Origin: Prauserella aidingensis
Lineage (GTDB): Bacteria > Actinomycetota > Actinomycetes > Mycobacteriales > Pseudonocardiaceae
Assembly (NCBI RefSeq): GCF_024171865.1
Contig: NZ_JAMTCN010000007.1
Span: 62,001-126,000 of the forward strand
Reading direction: 5' to 3'
Length of the DNA stretch: 64,000 bases
Shown here: piece after piece, positions 8,547 to 16,299 of the stretch
How positions within the stretch are numbered: the first letter of the stretch is position 1
Layout: each line of letters starts with the position of its first letter
The notes under the pieces: model-generated
The model's database searches: none
What the model was told of the DNA's origin: nothing
What the model saw: the letters and a program-made list of their open reading frames with translations, nothing else
Made by a program: the position numbers and the translations under genes

Positions 8547-9276
8547 CGGTGAGCACTCCGTCGGCGCCGAGCCTCGGCACGCACGGCGATGCGCCGACCT
8601 CGACGGCGCGGTCGAGGAGCTCGCCGTCGCCGGGCGTGGTCAGCTCGCGGCCCGAGGCCGAACCGCGCACCGCAGCGGGCACGTCGGCCACGGCGAACGC
8701 CTGCGCCGCCACGACCGCTTCGGGGGAAATGTCGCCGTAGGACTGCAGCCCCGCGACGACGGCGCCCGCGCCGAGCTGGTCCTCGAGGCACGGCCGCAGC
8801 GGTCCGTCGGACCCCGCCGCGGCACCGACCTGCACGCCCCAGCGCTCGCCCGCGGCCACCACGCCGATCGGCCCGCCCGCCGCCAGCTCCGCCGCGAGCT
8901 TCGCCGCGCCGTCCGCGTTGCGCAGGCAGGCGGTGAGCACGTGCGCGCCGGTAGTACCGGCCTCGACCGTGAGCGTCGCGCCGTTCGGCGACCGCAGCGG
9001 CTCGGGACCGTCGTCGTCCGCATCCGGCAGCGGATCGGCCCACCGGACCGGTCGCACCGCGCCGCCCGCGGCGAGTGCCAGATCCACCCGGGTGGAGAAC
9101 GACAGGACGTCGACGACCACCAGCACCGCGCAGGTGCCGCCCAGGGCCGCCAGCCCGGCCTCGCCCCAGTCGAACCGGACGTCGTGACCGTCCTGCGCCA
9201 GGACCGCCGGGGCCTGCGTGCCCGCGGGGGTCGTGTCGGTCGCCGCCTCCGCCGGAGTTGCCGTCGCATCCGTCAT
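8539..9276 (-). CDS. ComB-like 2-phosphosulfolactate phosphatase family protein
   Basis: 245 residues. It matches the ComB family through VVVDVLSFSTRVDLAL, the SPNGATL loop, TGAHVLTACLRN and the C-terminal LEDQLGAGAVV. ComB proper dephosphorylates 2-phosphosulfolactate in coenzyme M synthesis. Actinomycetes do not make coenzyme M by that route, so the substrate here is unknown. Start ATG 9274-9276 is 59 bp from the divergent rpiB. Confidence 0.8.
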   Translation of the reverse strand: MTDATATPAEAATDTTPAGTQAPAVLAQDGHDVRFDWGEAGLAALGGTCAVLVVVDVLSFSTRVDLALAAGGAVRPVRWADPLPDADDDGPEPLRSPNGATLTVEAGTTGAHVLTACLRNADGAAKLAAELAAGGPIGVVAAGERWGVQVGAAAGSDGPLRPCLEDQLGAGAVVAGLQSYGDISPEAVVAAQAFAVADVPAAVRGSASGRELTTPGDGELLDRAVEVGASPCVPRLGADGVLTGA

Positions 9277-9335
9277 GGCTCACACCCTGCCGGGTGGCCC
9301 GAGGCCCTGTGCAGCGGGGATGGCACACTGCCGCT

Positions 9336-9809
9336 GTGCGTGTCTATCTGGGATCCGACCATGCCGGCCTCGAGTTGAAGAATCACCTCGTCGCCCATCT
9401 GGAGCAGCAGGGCCACGACGTCACCGACGTCGGCCCGCACGTCTACGACGCCGCCGACGACTACCCGCCGTTCTGCATCGAGACCGCGCGCCACGTCGTC
9501 GCGGACGTGGGAAGCCTCGGCATCGTCATCGGCGGTTCGGGCAACGGCGAGCAGATCGCCGCGAACAAGGTGCCGGGCTGCCGTGCGGGCCTGGCGTGGA
9601 GCGTGGAGACCGCCCAGCTCACGCGGCAGCACAACCACGCCCAGGTCATCGGCGTGGGTGCGCGCATGCACAGCACCGAGGAGGCCACCGGGATCGTCGA
9701 GGCGTTCCTGGCCACGTCGGTGGACGACGACCCGCGGCACACGCGCCGGGTGCAGCAGCTGACCGACTTCGAACGGACGGGTGACGCTCCCGCGCTGCCG
9801 GAGGCCTGA
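9336..9809 (+). CDS. rpiB: Ribose-5-phosphate isomerase B
   Basis: 157 residues. Interconverts ribose-5-phosphate and ribulose-5-phosphate in the pentose phosphate pathway. The N-terminal YLGSDHAGLELK and the central GGSGNGEQIAANKVPG are diagnostic, and the latter carries the Glu used as base in the mycobacterial enzyme. AWSVETAQLTRQHNHAQVIGVGARM completes the family pattern. GTG start at 9336 begins VRVYLGSDHAG. Its stop overlaps the ATG of nei by one base (TGATG). Confidence 0.93.
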   Translation: MRVYLGSDHAGLELKNHLVAHLEQQGHDVTDVGPHVYDAADDYPPFCIETARHVVADVGSLGIVIGGSGNGEQIAANKVPGCRAGLAWSVETAQLTRQHNHAQVIGVGARMHSTEEATGIVEAFLATSVDDDPRHTRRVQQLTDFERTGDAPALPEA

Positions 9810-10618
9810 TGCCCGAAGGGCACACCCTGCACCGGCTCGCCCGGCTGCATCAGCGGCGCTACGCGGGCGCTCCGGTGCGGGTGAGCAGCCCTCAGGGCCG
9901 GTTCGCCACCGAGGCGGCACGGCTCGACGGCGCCACGTTCGTGCGCGCCGACGCCCACGGCAAACATCTGTTCCACGACTACGGACCGCACGGCGTCGTC
10001 CACGTCCACCTCGGGCTGTACGGGGCGTTCACCGAGTCGCCGCTTCCCGAGACCGAGCCGGTCGGCCAGGTGCGGATGCGGCTGTCCGGCCGGACACATT
10101 GGACCGACCTGCGCGGCCCGACGCGGTGCGAACTGCTCACTGAACCCGAGGCGGACGCCGTCATCGCCCGGCTCGGACCCGACCCGCTGCGCCGTGACGC
10201 CCGGCCCGACCTCGCCTGGCACCGGATCGCGCGGTCGCGCACGTCGATCGCGGCGCTGCTGATGGACCAGAAGGTGCTGTCCGGGGTCGGCAACGTCTAC
10301 CGCGCCGAGGTCCTGTTCCGCCACGGCATCCCCCCGATGCTCGCGGGCCGCGACCTCGACGAGACGGTGTGGAAGGCGATGTGGGACGACCTCGTCGCCC
10401 TCATGCGCGCGGGCGTGCGCAGCGGTCGGATCGACACGGTCGCCGACGAGCACCTTCCCGAGGTCACCGGCCGCGCGCCGCGGCAGGACCGGCACGGCGG
10501 CGAGGTGTACGTCTACCGGAGAGCCGGGCAGCCGTGCCTGGTCTGTGGCACGCCGGTCGCGCACACCGAACTGGCGGGCAGGCACCTTTACTGGTGCCCG
10601 ACCTGCCAGCCCGCGTGA
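9809..10618 (+). CDS. nei: Fpg/Nei-family DNA glycosylase (endonuclease VIII-like)
   Basis: 269 residues. Bifunctional glycosylase/AP lyase that removes oxidised bases. The N-terminal Pro-Glu (MPEGHTLHR) supplies the Schiff-base nucleophile and acid, followed by the conserved lysine in ADAHGKHLF. The H2TH region (IAALLMDQKVLSGVGNVYRAEVLF) and a C-terminal zinc finger (CLVCG... CPTC) are intact. It is translationally coupled to rpiB, as in M. tuberculosis Rv2464c-Rv2465c (from memory). Nei is favoured over MutM because of the PEGH N-terminus and the neighbours. Confidence 0.9.
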   Translation: MPEGHTLHRLARLHQRRYAGAPVRVSSPQGRFATEAARLDGATFVRADAHGKHLFHDYGPHGVVHVHLGLYGAFTESPLPETEPVGQVRMRLSGRTHWTDLRGPTRCELLTEPEADAVIARLGPDPLRRDARPDLAWHRIARSRTSIAALLMDQKVLSGVGNVYRAEVLFRHGIPPMLAGRDLDETVWKAMWDDLVALMRAGVRSGRIDTVADEHLPEVTGRAPRQDRHGGEVYVYRRAGQPCLVCGTPVAHTELAGRHLYWCPTCQPA

Positions 10619-10657
10619 CGGACCGGCCGCGGCCCGCGGAGTGACGAGCCGGGGCCG

Positions 10658-11437
10658 TCAGAAGCCGAAGTCGAACCCGCCCAGGTCGCCCATGTCGCCG
10701 CCGCCGAAGTCGCCGCCCATGTCACCACCGGCGTCGCCACCCATGTCGCCGCCACCGTCGCCGTCGCCTCCGGCATCACCACCGTCGCCGCCGTCGGCGC
10801 CCATGTCCCCGCCGTCGCCCGCGGCCTCCGCGGGCACGCCTGCCATGCCGGAGAACATCGCGCTGAACAGCATCATCGAGCCCAGGCCCCACGCACCGGC
10901 GACCAGCGCAGGCTTCCACCACGGCTCGCTGTACCAGCCCTGCGGCACCGGCCTGCCCGCGACACGGCCGCCCGGGTAGTAGTGCGGGGTGTCGGCGCCC
11001 GGCTGCGGCGAGGCCTCGTAGTGCTTGCCCTCGACGTCGACGGAACGGTGCTCGGTGACCTTGCCCGCGGCCTGCCGTTCCCGGTCCTCCGGCAGCGCCG
11101 GCCCCGGGTCGAGCCCCATCGCCTCCCGCGCGGCACGGACGTAGTAGAGGCCTTCGAGTGCGGTGTCCTTGACGAGTTTCGCCTGCTCCTCGGTCTGTGC
11201 CTGCTCCATCTGCGATCCGGCGGCGTTGTAGCGCTCGGACGCGTCGGCGATCGCCTGCTGCGAGGCCGTGTCGGTGCCGGTCAGGTTGAGCACCTGGCCG
11301 CCGAGACGTTCCAGCCACCGGCGGGCGTCGGCCTTCGCGTCCTCCAACCGGTTGCGCTTGGCCTGCTGCTGGGACCGCAACAGGTAGTACCCGCCACCGA
11401 CGATGATCAGTACGAGGACGACGAGGACGAGTTCCAT
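10658..11437 (-). CDS. Membrane protein with Gly/Asp-rich tail
   Basis: 259 residues, function unknown. An N-terminal membrane segment (VLVVLVLIIVGGGYYLL) is followed by a charged helical region (about residues 25-105, QQQAKRNRLEDAKADARRWL onward). A PWWKPALVAGAWGLGSMMLF segment follows, and then a roughly 55-residue tail made almost only of Gly, Asp, Ala and Met (GGDMGGD-type units) ending in FDFGF. It resembles the DUF1542-type membrane proteins of actinomycetes (weak recollection). It is convergent with nei, with a 39-bp gap. Confidence 0.7.
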   Translation of the reverse strand: MELVLVVLVLIIVGGGYYLLRSQQQAKRNRLEDAKADARRWLERLGGQVLNLTGTDTASQQAIADASERYNAAGSQMEQAQTEEQAKLVKDTALEGLYYVRAAREAMGLDPGPALPEDRERQAAGKVTEHRSVDVEGKHYEASPQPGADTPHYYPGGRVAGRPVPQGWYSEPWWKPALVAGAWGLGSMMLFSAMFSGMAGVPAEAAGDGGDMGADGGDGGDAGGDGDGGGDMGGDAGGDMGGDFGGGDMGDLGGFDFGF

Positions 11438-11548
11438 GGGGTACTCCCGGGGCGTACACGGTTCCGGTGGAGCCCACCGGGGACCGGACAGACTCCTTCG
11501 AACCGGACAACGCCCGCGGAGCCCCGGGAGTTCCCGGCATGATCATCG

Positions 11549-12340
11549 TCACCAGGCGCGGCCGGTGTAGTACGCGTTCGTCCAGATCCGCTGCTTGCGG
11601 ACGACGTCGCCGCTCTCCGGAGCGGCCCAGACGTGGTTGCCGCCCGCGTAGATACCGACGTGGTAGACCGAGCCGCCCTCGTGGAAGAACACCAGGTCAC
11701 CGGGCACCTTCGCGTGGTTGGCGACCGGCCGCACGGCCCGGTGCTGTGCGCCGGAGGTGCGCGGCAGCCGGATGCCGACCTGGCGATGCACGAACTGCGC
11801 GAACCCGGAGCAGTCGAAGCGCTGCGGCCCGGTGGCGCCGTAGGCGTACGGCTTGCCGGCGTGCGACGCCGCGACGTTCACGATCTGCCTGCCGGTCGGC
11901 TTCGCGGACTGCTCCGGTGGTGCCGGCTTCGGCGGTGGCGGTGGCGGCGGTGGGAGACGCACCTCGACCCGCTGCGACGGCGAGGTCGACGGGTCGAGGA
12001 ACGTGCTGCCGTCGTAGGTCAGCCGCCACTCGGCGGTTCGCTGCGGGGTGCGTCGGAACGTGACGGTGCCGTCGTCGCCGGTGGTCGCGGTGTCGACGGC
12101 CTGCCAGCCGCCGTCGGCCGCGCGGCGTTCCAACGCGACCCGCTGGTCGCTCACCGGCCGGTCCCGCAGCCCGGTGAGGGTGCCCGTCAGGGCGACCTCG
12201 GTTCCTTTCTCGACGCTGTCCGGTGCGTCGTGCAGGGACTGCTCGCTGGGCACGACGGCCGCCGCGTTGCCCGCGAAGGCCACGAGGGCCGTGCCACCGA
12301 CCAGCCCGATGACCGCTGTGCGCTTCCACGGTGTGGACAC
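11549..12340 (-). CDS. Secreted NlpC/P60 peptidoglycan endopeptidase
   Basis: 263 residues. A signal peptide (VIGLVGGTALVAFAGNAAA) is followed by an Ig-like domain (about 40-130), a proline run (eight Pro) as linker, and a C-terminal NlpC/P60 domain. Catalytic Cys is in RFDCSGFAQFV, with the His in VYHVGIYAG and a third polar residue in HVWAAP. Such enzymes cut D-Glu-mDAP links in peptidoglycan stems. ATG 12338-12340 has an SD-like GGAGG just upstream. The 230 bp between it and the divergent LLM gene holds their promoters. Confidence 0.9.
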   Translation of the reverse strand: MSTPWKRTAVIGLVGGTALVAFAGNAAAVVPSEQSLHDAPDSVEKGTEVALTGTLTGLRDRPVSDQRVALERRAADGGWQAVDTATTGDDGTVTFRRTPQRTAEWRLTYDGSTFLDPSTSPSQRVEVRLPPPPPPPPKPAPPEQSAKPTGRQIVNVAASHAGKPYAYGATGPQRFDCSGFAQFVHRQVGIRLPRTSGAQHRAVRPVANHAKVPGDLVFFHEGGSVYHVGIYAGGNHVWAAPESGDVVRKQRIWTNAYYTGRAW

Positions 12341-12546
12341 GCTGATCCTCCAGTAAGGAGCTCACACGTCCGGTCCCCCGACCTCGCCGAGGCCCTCGTG
12401 GCATCGGCACCGTGCTCGGCCGACGGGGTGACCCGCCAGCCGTGACGACCGTAAACACGCTCTCTGCGGCGGCCGCGACTCGAGGGCACCCACATCGGTG
12501 ACACCGCGAACGTCGCCGGATCGTCGTCGCCCCTGGCGCCCAGAAC

Positions 12547-12560
12547 TAGAACACGTTACT
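12547..12560. promoter_or_regulatory. KstR-like operator upstream of the LLM gene
   Basis: TAGAACACGTTACT matches 13 of the 14 positions of TNNAACNNGTTNNA, the KstR (TetR-family) operator of steroid catabolism genes in mycobacteria and rhodococci; the last base is T instead of A. It ends 10 bases before the ATG at 12571, so bound repressor would block transcription. Regulation by a KstR homologue is an inference. Confidence 0.5.
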
Positions 12561-12570
12561 GTTTTGCGGC

Positions 12571-13440
12571 ATGAGGTTCACACTGTCGGTGGCCCTGACC
12601 CCGCTGGATCAACTGACCGAACTGGCCGTCACGGCCGAGGAGTGCGGGTTCTCCTCGATCGCCCTTCCCGACTCGCTGTTCTATTCCGAGCAGGTGTCCG
12701 CGGACTATCCGTACACTCCGGACGGAAGTCGGTTCTGGGACGAGAACACCCCGTGGGTCGACCCGCTGATCGCGGCGGCGTCGATGGGGGCCGCCACGGA
12801 CGAGATCACGTTCTACACGTCGGTGCTGAAGCTCGGCTCGCGCAACCCGGTGTTGTTGGCCCGTCAGGTGGGCTCGGTCGCCAACCTCACGGGCGACCGG
12901 TTCGGCCTCGGTCTCGGTGTCGGCTGGGCACCGGAGGAGTTCGAGTGGTGCGGGGTGCCGTACCGGCGGCGCGGCAAGCGCGTCGACGAGGCGATCGACG
13001 TGCTCCGGCTGATCCTCGGCGGCGGGATGGTCGAGTACCACGGCGAGTTCTACGACTTCGACAAGCTGTGCATGAGTCCCGCGCCGAAGCGGCACGTGCC
13101 GTTCTACATCGGCGGACACAGCGAACCGGCGCTGCGACGGGCCGCACGCGTCGGCGACGGCTGGTCGTCGGCGATGATGAAGCTCGACGACCTGCGCGAC
13201 ACGATCGCACGGCTGAACACGCTGCGGGCCGAGTACGGCCGCGCCGACGAGCCGTTCGAGTTCCAGGCCGTGTGCATCGACCGGTTCGGTCTCGACGGCT
13301 ACCGCGAGCAGGCCGACGTCGGCGTCACCGACGTGATCACGGTGCCCTGGGTGTTCGACGGCCTCGGCTTCGACGCCCCGGTGGAGCAGAAGAAGGACTC
13401 GATCAAGAAGTTCGCCGCCGACGTCATCGAACGATTCTGA
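12571..13440 (+). CDS. LLM-class (F420-type) oxidoreductase
   Basis: 289 residues of the luciferase-like monooxygenase superfamily. Family traits are ITFYTSVLKLGSRNPVLLARQVGSV, DRFGLGLGVGWAPEEFEW, RGKRVDEAIDVLRLI and the C-terminal VGDGWSSAMM. Actinobacterial members usually use F420H2 (some FMNH2); the substrate is unknown. The start is only 10 bases after a KstR-like site. The next gene follows 13 bp downstream with its own AGGAGG, forming a two-gene operon with an NTF2-like protein. A role in steroid or terpenoid breakdown is plausible but unproven. Confidence 0.88.
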   Translation: MRFTLSVALTPLDQLTELAVTAEECGFSSIALPDSLFYSEQVSADYPYTPDGSRFWDENTPWVDPLIAAASMGAATDEITFYTSVLKLGSRNPVLLARQVGSVANLTGDRFGLGLGVGWAPEEFEWCGVPYRRRGKRVDEAIDVLRLILGGGMVEYHGEFYDFDKLCMSPAPKRHVPFYIGGHSEPALRRAARVGDGWSSAMMKLDDLRDTIARLNTLRAEYGRADEPFEFQAVCIDRFGLDGYREQADVGVTDVITVPWVFDGLGFDAPVEQKKDSIKKFAADVIERF

Positions 13441-13453
13441 GGAGGTCCGGCGG

Positions 13454-13909
13454 ATGAGCGTCACCGTGTGCTGGGACGTCGACGCGCAGCAGCCGCCCGC
13501 GCGGGTGGCGGCGTTGCGATCCATGGAGGCCGTCGCCGCGGGGGACAAGCAGGGCTGGCTGGACCTGTTCCATCCGACGGCGGTGATCGAGGACCCGGTC
13601 GGCCCCTCGGGGTTCGACGAGGAGGGCAAGGGGCACCACGGCGCCGACGGCATCTCGGCGTTCTGGGACCTCACGATCGCGCACGTGCAGCGGTTCCGGT
13701 TCGTCGTCCACGATTCGCACGCGGGTGGTGACGAGGTCGCGAACGTCGCCACGATCACCACGCTGTTCGAGGGTGGATACCGCGTCGACACCGACTGCGT
13801 GATCGTCTACAAGGCGGGTTCCGACGGGCGGCTCCTGTCGGTGCGTGCCTTCTGGGAGACCGAACGTGCGGCCGCCACGGCCCGCCAGGACGACGGCACG
13901 TCTCCGTGA
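13454..13909 (+). CDS. NTF2-like (SnoaL/ketosteroid-isomerase fold) protein
   Basis: 151 residues with the cone-shaped NTF2 fold pattern. An N-terminal helix (VAALRSMEAVAAGDKQGWLDLFHP) precedes AVIEDPVG, and GADGISAFWD and HVQRFRFVVHD strands follow. A strong ribosome site (AGGAGG at 13440-13445) precedes ATG 13454. Members include ketosteroid isomerases, hydratases and polyketide cyclases. Pairing with an LLM oxidoreductase behind a KstR-like site favours a catabolic isomerase or hydratase, as an inference. Confidence 0.8.
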   Translation: MSVTVCWDVDAQQPPARVAALRSMEAVAAGDKQGWLDLFHPTAVIEDPVGPSGFDEEGKGHHGADGISAFWDLTIAHVQRFRFVVHDSHAGGDEVANVATITTLFEGGYRVDTDCVIVYKAGSDGRLLSVRAFWETERAAATARQDDGTSP

Positions 13910-14060
13910 CGCCGGTGCTGTGAGCGGCGGCGTTGCGATGCCGGTGTTGCGGTTCCGGTGCTGTGACGCGTCCGGTCACGGGTGGACGGGTCGTGGCAGG
14001 GGTGATCTCCTTCCGAGGACGCCCGGTGTCGAGCTACCGGGCCGGGACGCGGAGGAACGT

Positions 14061-14516
14061 ATGGAGATCGTCGTCGATGATCTGTCCGGTTCGCGGATCG
14101 CGGAGTTCCTGGCCGATCACCTGCGGCAGATGCGGGCCACGTCGCCGCCGGAGAGCAAGCATGCCCTCGACCTCGACGACCTGCGCACACCGGAGGTCAC
14201 GTTCTGGTCGGTGCTGGACGGCGAGGCCGTGGTCGGCTGTGGGGCGATCAAGCGGCTCGACGTCGAGCACGGCGAACTCAAGTCGATGCGGACGTCGCCC
14301 GACCGCGGGCGGGGCGGCATCGCATCCGGTCTGCTGCAGCACATCCTCGCCGAGGCGCGGGGGATGGGGCTGTCGCGGCTCAGCCTGGAGACCGGTTCGG
14401 ACGAGTTCTTCCTTCCGGCGCGGAAGCTGTACGAGAAGTTCGGCTTCACCTACTGCGAGCCGTTCGCCGACTACGTGCCCGACCCGAACAGCGTTTTCAT
14501 GACGAGGACGCTCTGA
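14061..14516 (+). CDS. GNAT-family N-acetyltransferase
   Basis: 151 residues. Acetyl-CoA-dependent transferase fold. The CoA-binding stretch is SPDRGRGGIASGLLQHIL (about residues 77-94), with ELKSMR before it and KLYEKFGF near the C-terminus. ATG 14061 is chosen over earlier in-frame starts because GGAGG sits at 14051-14055 and the upstream frame has no family-like sequence. The substrate is unknown; the layout resembles PanZ/YafP-like small-molecule acetyltransferases. Confidence 0.85.
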   Translation: MEIVVDDLSGSRIAEFLADHLRQMRATSPPESKHALDLDDLRTPEVTFWSVLDGEAVVGCGAIKRLDVEHGELKSMRTSPDRGRGGIASGLLQHILAEARGMGLSRLSLETGSDEFFLPARKLYEKFGFTYCEPFADYVPDPNSVFMTRTL

Positions 14517-14562
14517 GGCCGCGTCGTGGCCCGGCCCATCCCGCAACCCGTTACCGGCACAC

Positions 14563-14598
14563 GAAAGGCCAGGCCCCTGGTGGGCTCCTGGCCTGGGG
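14563..14598 (-). terminator. Terminator of tRNA-Gly
   Basis: Read on the minus strand, AGGCCAGG-A-GCCC pairs with GGG-G-CCTGGCCT around the loop ACCA and is followed by TTTCG. It lies about 15 bases beyond the 3' end of tRNA-Gly. Confidence 0.7.
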
Positions 14599-14611
14599 TT
14601 CTCGTGCTCGG

Positions 14612-14682
14612 AGCGGGCGACGGGAATCGAACCCGCACCACCAGTTTGGAAGACTGGGGCTCTACCATTGAGCTACGCCCGC
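14612..14682 (-). tRNA. tRNA-Gly (anticodon TCC)
   Basis: 71-nt cloverleaf on the minus strand. Acceptor GCGGGCG pairs with CGCCCGC, discriminator T. The D arm is GCTC..GAGC, the anticodon arm CCAGT-CTTCCAA-ACTGG gives anticodon TCC (reads GGA), and the T arm is GCGGG-TTCGATT-CCCGT. CCA is not encoded. Confidence 0.95.
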
Positions 14683-14702
14683 ATGCTGCCGGTGACCGGC
14701 TG

Positions 14703-14738
14703 CGTGGGCAGTCTACCGGTAGCGCTATGGTGAGTGCA
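14703..14738. promoter_or_regulatory. Divergent promoter region of the two tRNAs
   Basis: The 75-bp spacer between the 5' ends of tRNA-Gly and tRNA-Pro must drive both. TAGACT (complement of 14710-14715) on the minus strand and TATGGT (14726-14731) on the plus strand are reasonable -10 hexamers at 25-30 bases from each tRNA. The -35 hexamers are weak. Confidence 0.35.
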
Positions 14739-14757
14739 CACCACCCCGCGTGGTGGA

Positions 14758-14831
14758 CGGGGCGTGGCGCAGCTTGGTAGCGCATTCGCTTTGGGAGCGA
14801 AGGGTCGCAGGTTCAAATCCTGTCGCCCCGA
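14758..14831 (+). tRNA. tRNA-Pro (anticodon TGG)
   Basis: 74-nt cloverleaf. Acceptor CGGGGCG pairs with CGCCCCG, discriminator A. The D arm is GCGC..GCGC, the anticodon arm TTCGC-TTTGGGA-GCGAA gives anticodon TGG (reads CCA), and the T arm is GCAGG-TTCAAAT-CCTGT. CCA is not encoded. Confidence 0.95.
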
Positions 14832-14837
14832 CCGTCG

Positions 14838-14884
14838 GAAACCGCCTCTGACCTGCAGGGACACTGCGGGGCAGGGGCGGTTTC
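14838..14884 (+). terminator. Terminator of tRNA-Pro
   Basis: GAAACCGCC (14838-14846) pairs perfectly with GGCGGTTTC (14876-14884), seven bases after the tRNA. The intervening 29 bases can pair further (CTGC/GCAG). Confidence 0.65.
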
Positions 14885-15006
14885 GTCGTGGCGGTGCCCG
14901 ATCCGTTTCCCGCGGAGGGCTCGACGGCCCCGGCCGGGCGATGTCCCCGGCCGGCACCGCTGCACGCGGACACCGGCCGGAGCGCGGCCGGGTGGCCGTG
15001 CTCGGG

Positions 15007-16215
15007 TCAGGACTCGGCGATGCCGGCGATCTCCTCCACGAGGGTGTTCACCTCCGCTTCCGTGGTGTACGGAGCGATCCCGGCGCGGACGGCGCCCGCG
15101 TCGCCGAGGCCGAGTCGTCGCGAACACTCCAGCGCGTAGAACGTGCCCGCCGGTGCGTTCACCCCGCGCCGGGCCAGCCGGGCGTGGACCTCCGCCGGTG
15201 CGAGGCCGTCCACCGAGAACAGCACCGTCGGCGTGCGCCGCCGCGCCCGCGAACCGTGCAGCGTGACGCGGCCGGCCGCCTCCAGCCCGTCCTCGAGCCT
15301 CGCCATGAGTGCCTCCTCGTGCCGCGCCACGGCGTCGAACGCGGTCGCGAGCGCAGCACGTCGCGACTCCGCGTCCGGTGTGATACCGGCGAGGAAGTCG
15401 ACCGCCGCGGTGGTGCCCGCCAGCAGTTCGTAGGGCAGCGTGCCGAGTTCGAACCGTTCCGGGACGGCGTTCGTGGACGGTGCGAGCTTGTCCGGCGCGA
15501 GCGTCTCGAGCAGTGCCGGCCGCGCGGCGACGAACCCGAGATGTGGGCCGAAGAACTTGTACGGCGAACACGCGTAGAAGTCCGCCCCCAGGGCGCCGAC
15601 GTCGACGAGCGTGTGCGGCGTGAGATGCACGCCATCCACATAGGACAACGCGCCCACCTCGCGGGCAGCGGCCGTGATCGCGGGAACGTCCGGGCGGCTG
15701 CCGAGCAGGTTCGACGCCGCGGTTACGGCGACCACGCGGGTGCGTTCCGACAGCAGTCCCGTCACCGCGGCGACATCGAGTTCGCCCGTGGTGGCGTCGA
15801 AATCCGCCCACCGGACCGTGGCGCCGCGGGCCTCGGCCGCCTGCACCCACGGCCGGATGTTCGCGTCGTGATCGAGCGTCGTCACGACGACCTCGTCCCC
15901 GGGACCCCAGTCCTTTGCCAGCGTGCGGGCGAGGTCGTAGGTCAGTTGCGTCATGCTGCGCCCGAAGACGATCCCGTCGGGCGTGCCTCCGACGAGATCG
16001 GCCGCGGCACGTCGCGCGTCGAGCACGATCGCGTCGGCACGCCGTTCGGCGGCCGTGTTCTGCCCGCGGTTCGCCACGGCCGAGCAGAGCGTGTCCGCAA
16101 CCGCCGAGGCGACCGACCGCGGCACCTGCGAGCCGCCGGGCCCGTCGAAGTGCGCGGCGCCCTCGGCGAGAGCGGGGAAGTGGGAGCGGAACCGGGTGAC
16201 GTCGAAATCGGCCAT
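15007..16215 (-). CDS. Cysteine desulfurase-like class V aminotransferase
   Basis: 402 residues, PLP-dependent fold type I. Features are the FDGPGGSQVPRSV N-terminus, ANRGQNTAAERR, the HDANI loop, VDGVHLTPH (cofactor Asp/His) and the PLP lysine in ACSPYKFFGPHLGF. It fits the cysteine desulfurase-like group (the TIGR01976 type) rather than housekeeping IscS/SufS, because the catalytic Cys loop is not obvious and no iron-sulfur genes are adjacent. ATG 16213-16215 (MADFDVTRF) is preferred over a start eight codons upstream. Confidence 0.85.
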   Translation of the reverse strand: MADFDVTRFRSHFPALAEGAAHFDGPGGSQVPRSVASAVADTLCSAVANRGQNTAAERRADAIVLDARRAAADLVGGTPDGIVFGRSMTQLTYDLARTLAKDWGPGDEVVVTTLDHDANIRPWVQAAEARGATVRWADFDATTGELDVAAVTGLLSERTRVVAVTAASNLLGSRPDVPAITAAAREVGALSYVDGVHLTPHTLVDVGALGADFYACSPYKFFGPHLGFVAARPALLETLAPDKLAPSTNAVPERFELGTLPYELLAGTTAAVDFLAGITPDAESRRAALATAFDAVARHEEALMARLEDGLEAAGRVTLHGSRARRRTPTVLFSVDGLAPAEVHARLARRGVNAPAGTFYALECSRRLGLGDAGAVRAGIAPYTTEAEVNTLVEEIAGIAES

Positions 16216-16240
16216 GCCCCCGAGTATGGACCAGACCACG

Positions 16241-16279
16241 CGAGAGGCCGCCCGACGCGACGCGCCGGACGGCCTCTCG
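16241..16279 (-). terminator. Terminator after the ActP-like symporter
   Basis: CGAGAGGCCG (16241-16250) pairs with CGGCCTCTCG (16270-16279), 20 bases beyond the symporter stop on the minus strand. It also separates that operon from the aminotransferase gene. Confidence 0.65.
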
Positions 16280-16299
16280 TGAGACGCGGGACGGACCCG

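Noticed and set aside
12341-12546. c-di-AMP (ydaO-type) riboswitch before the NlpC/P60 gene
   Set aside because: This gene class often has one in actinomycetes, but the conserved GGGTGAA-type core and its partners are not visible on the minus strand here.
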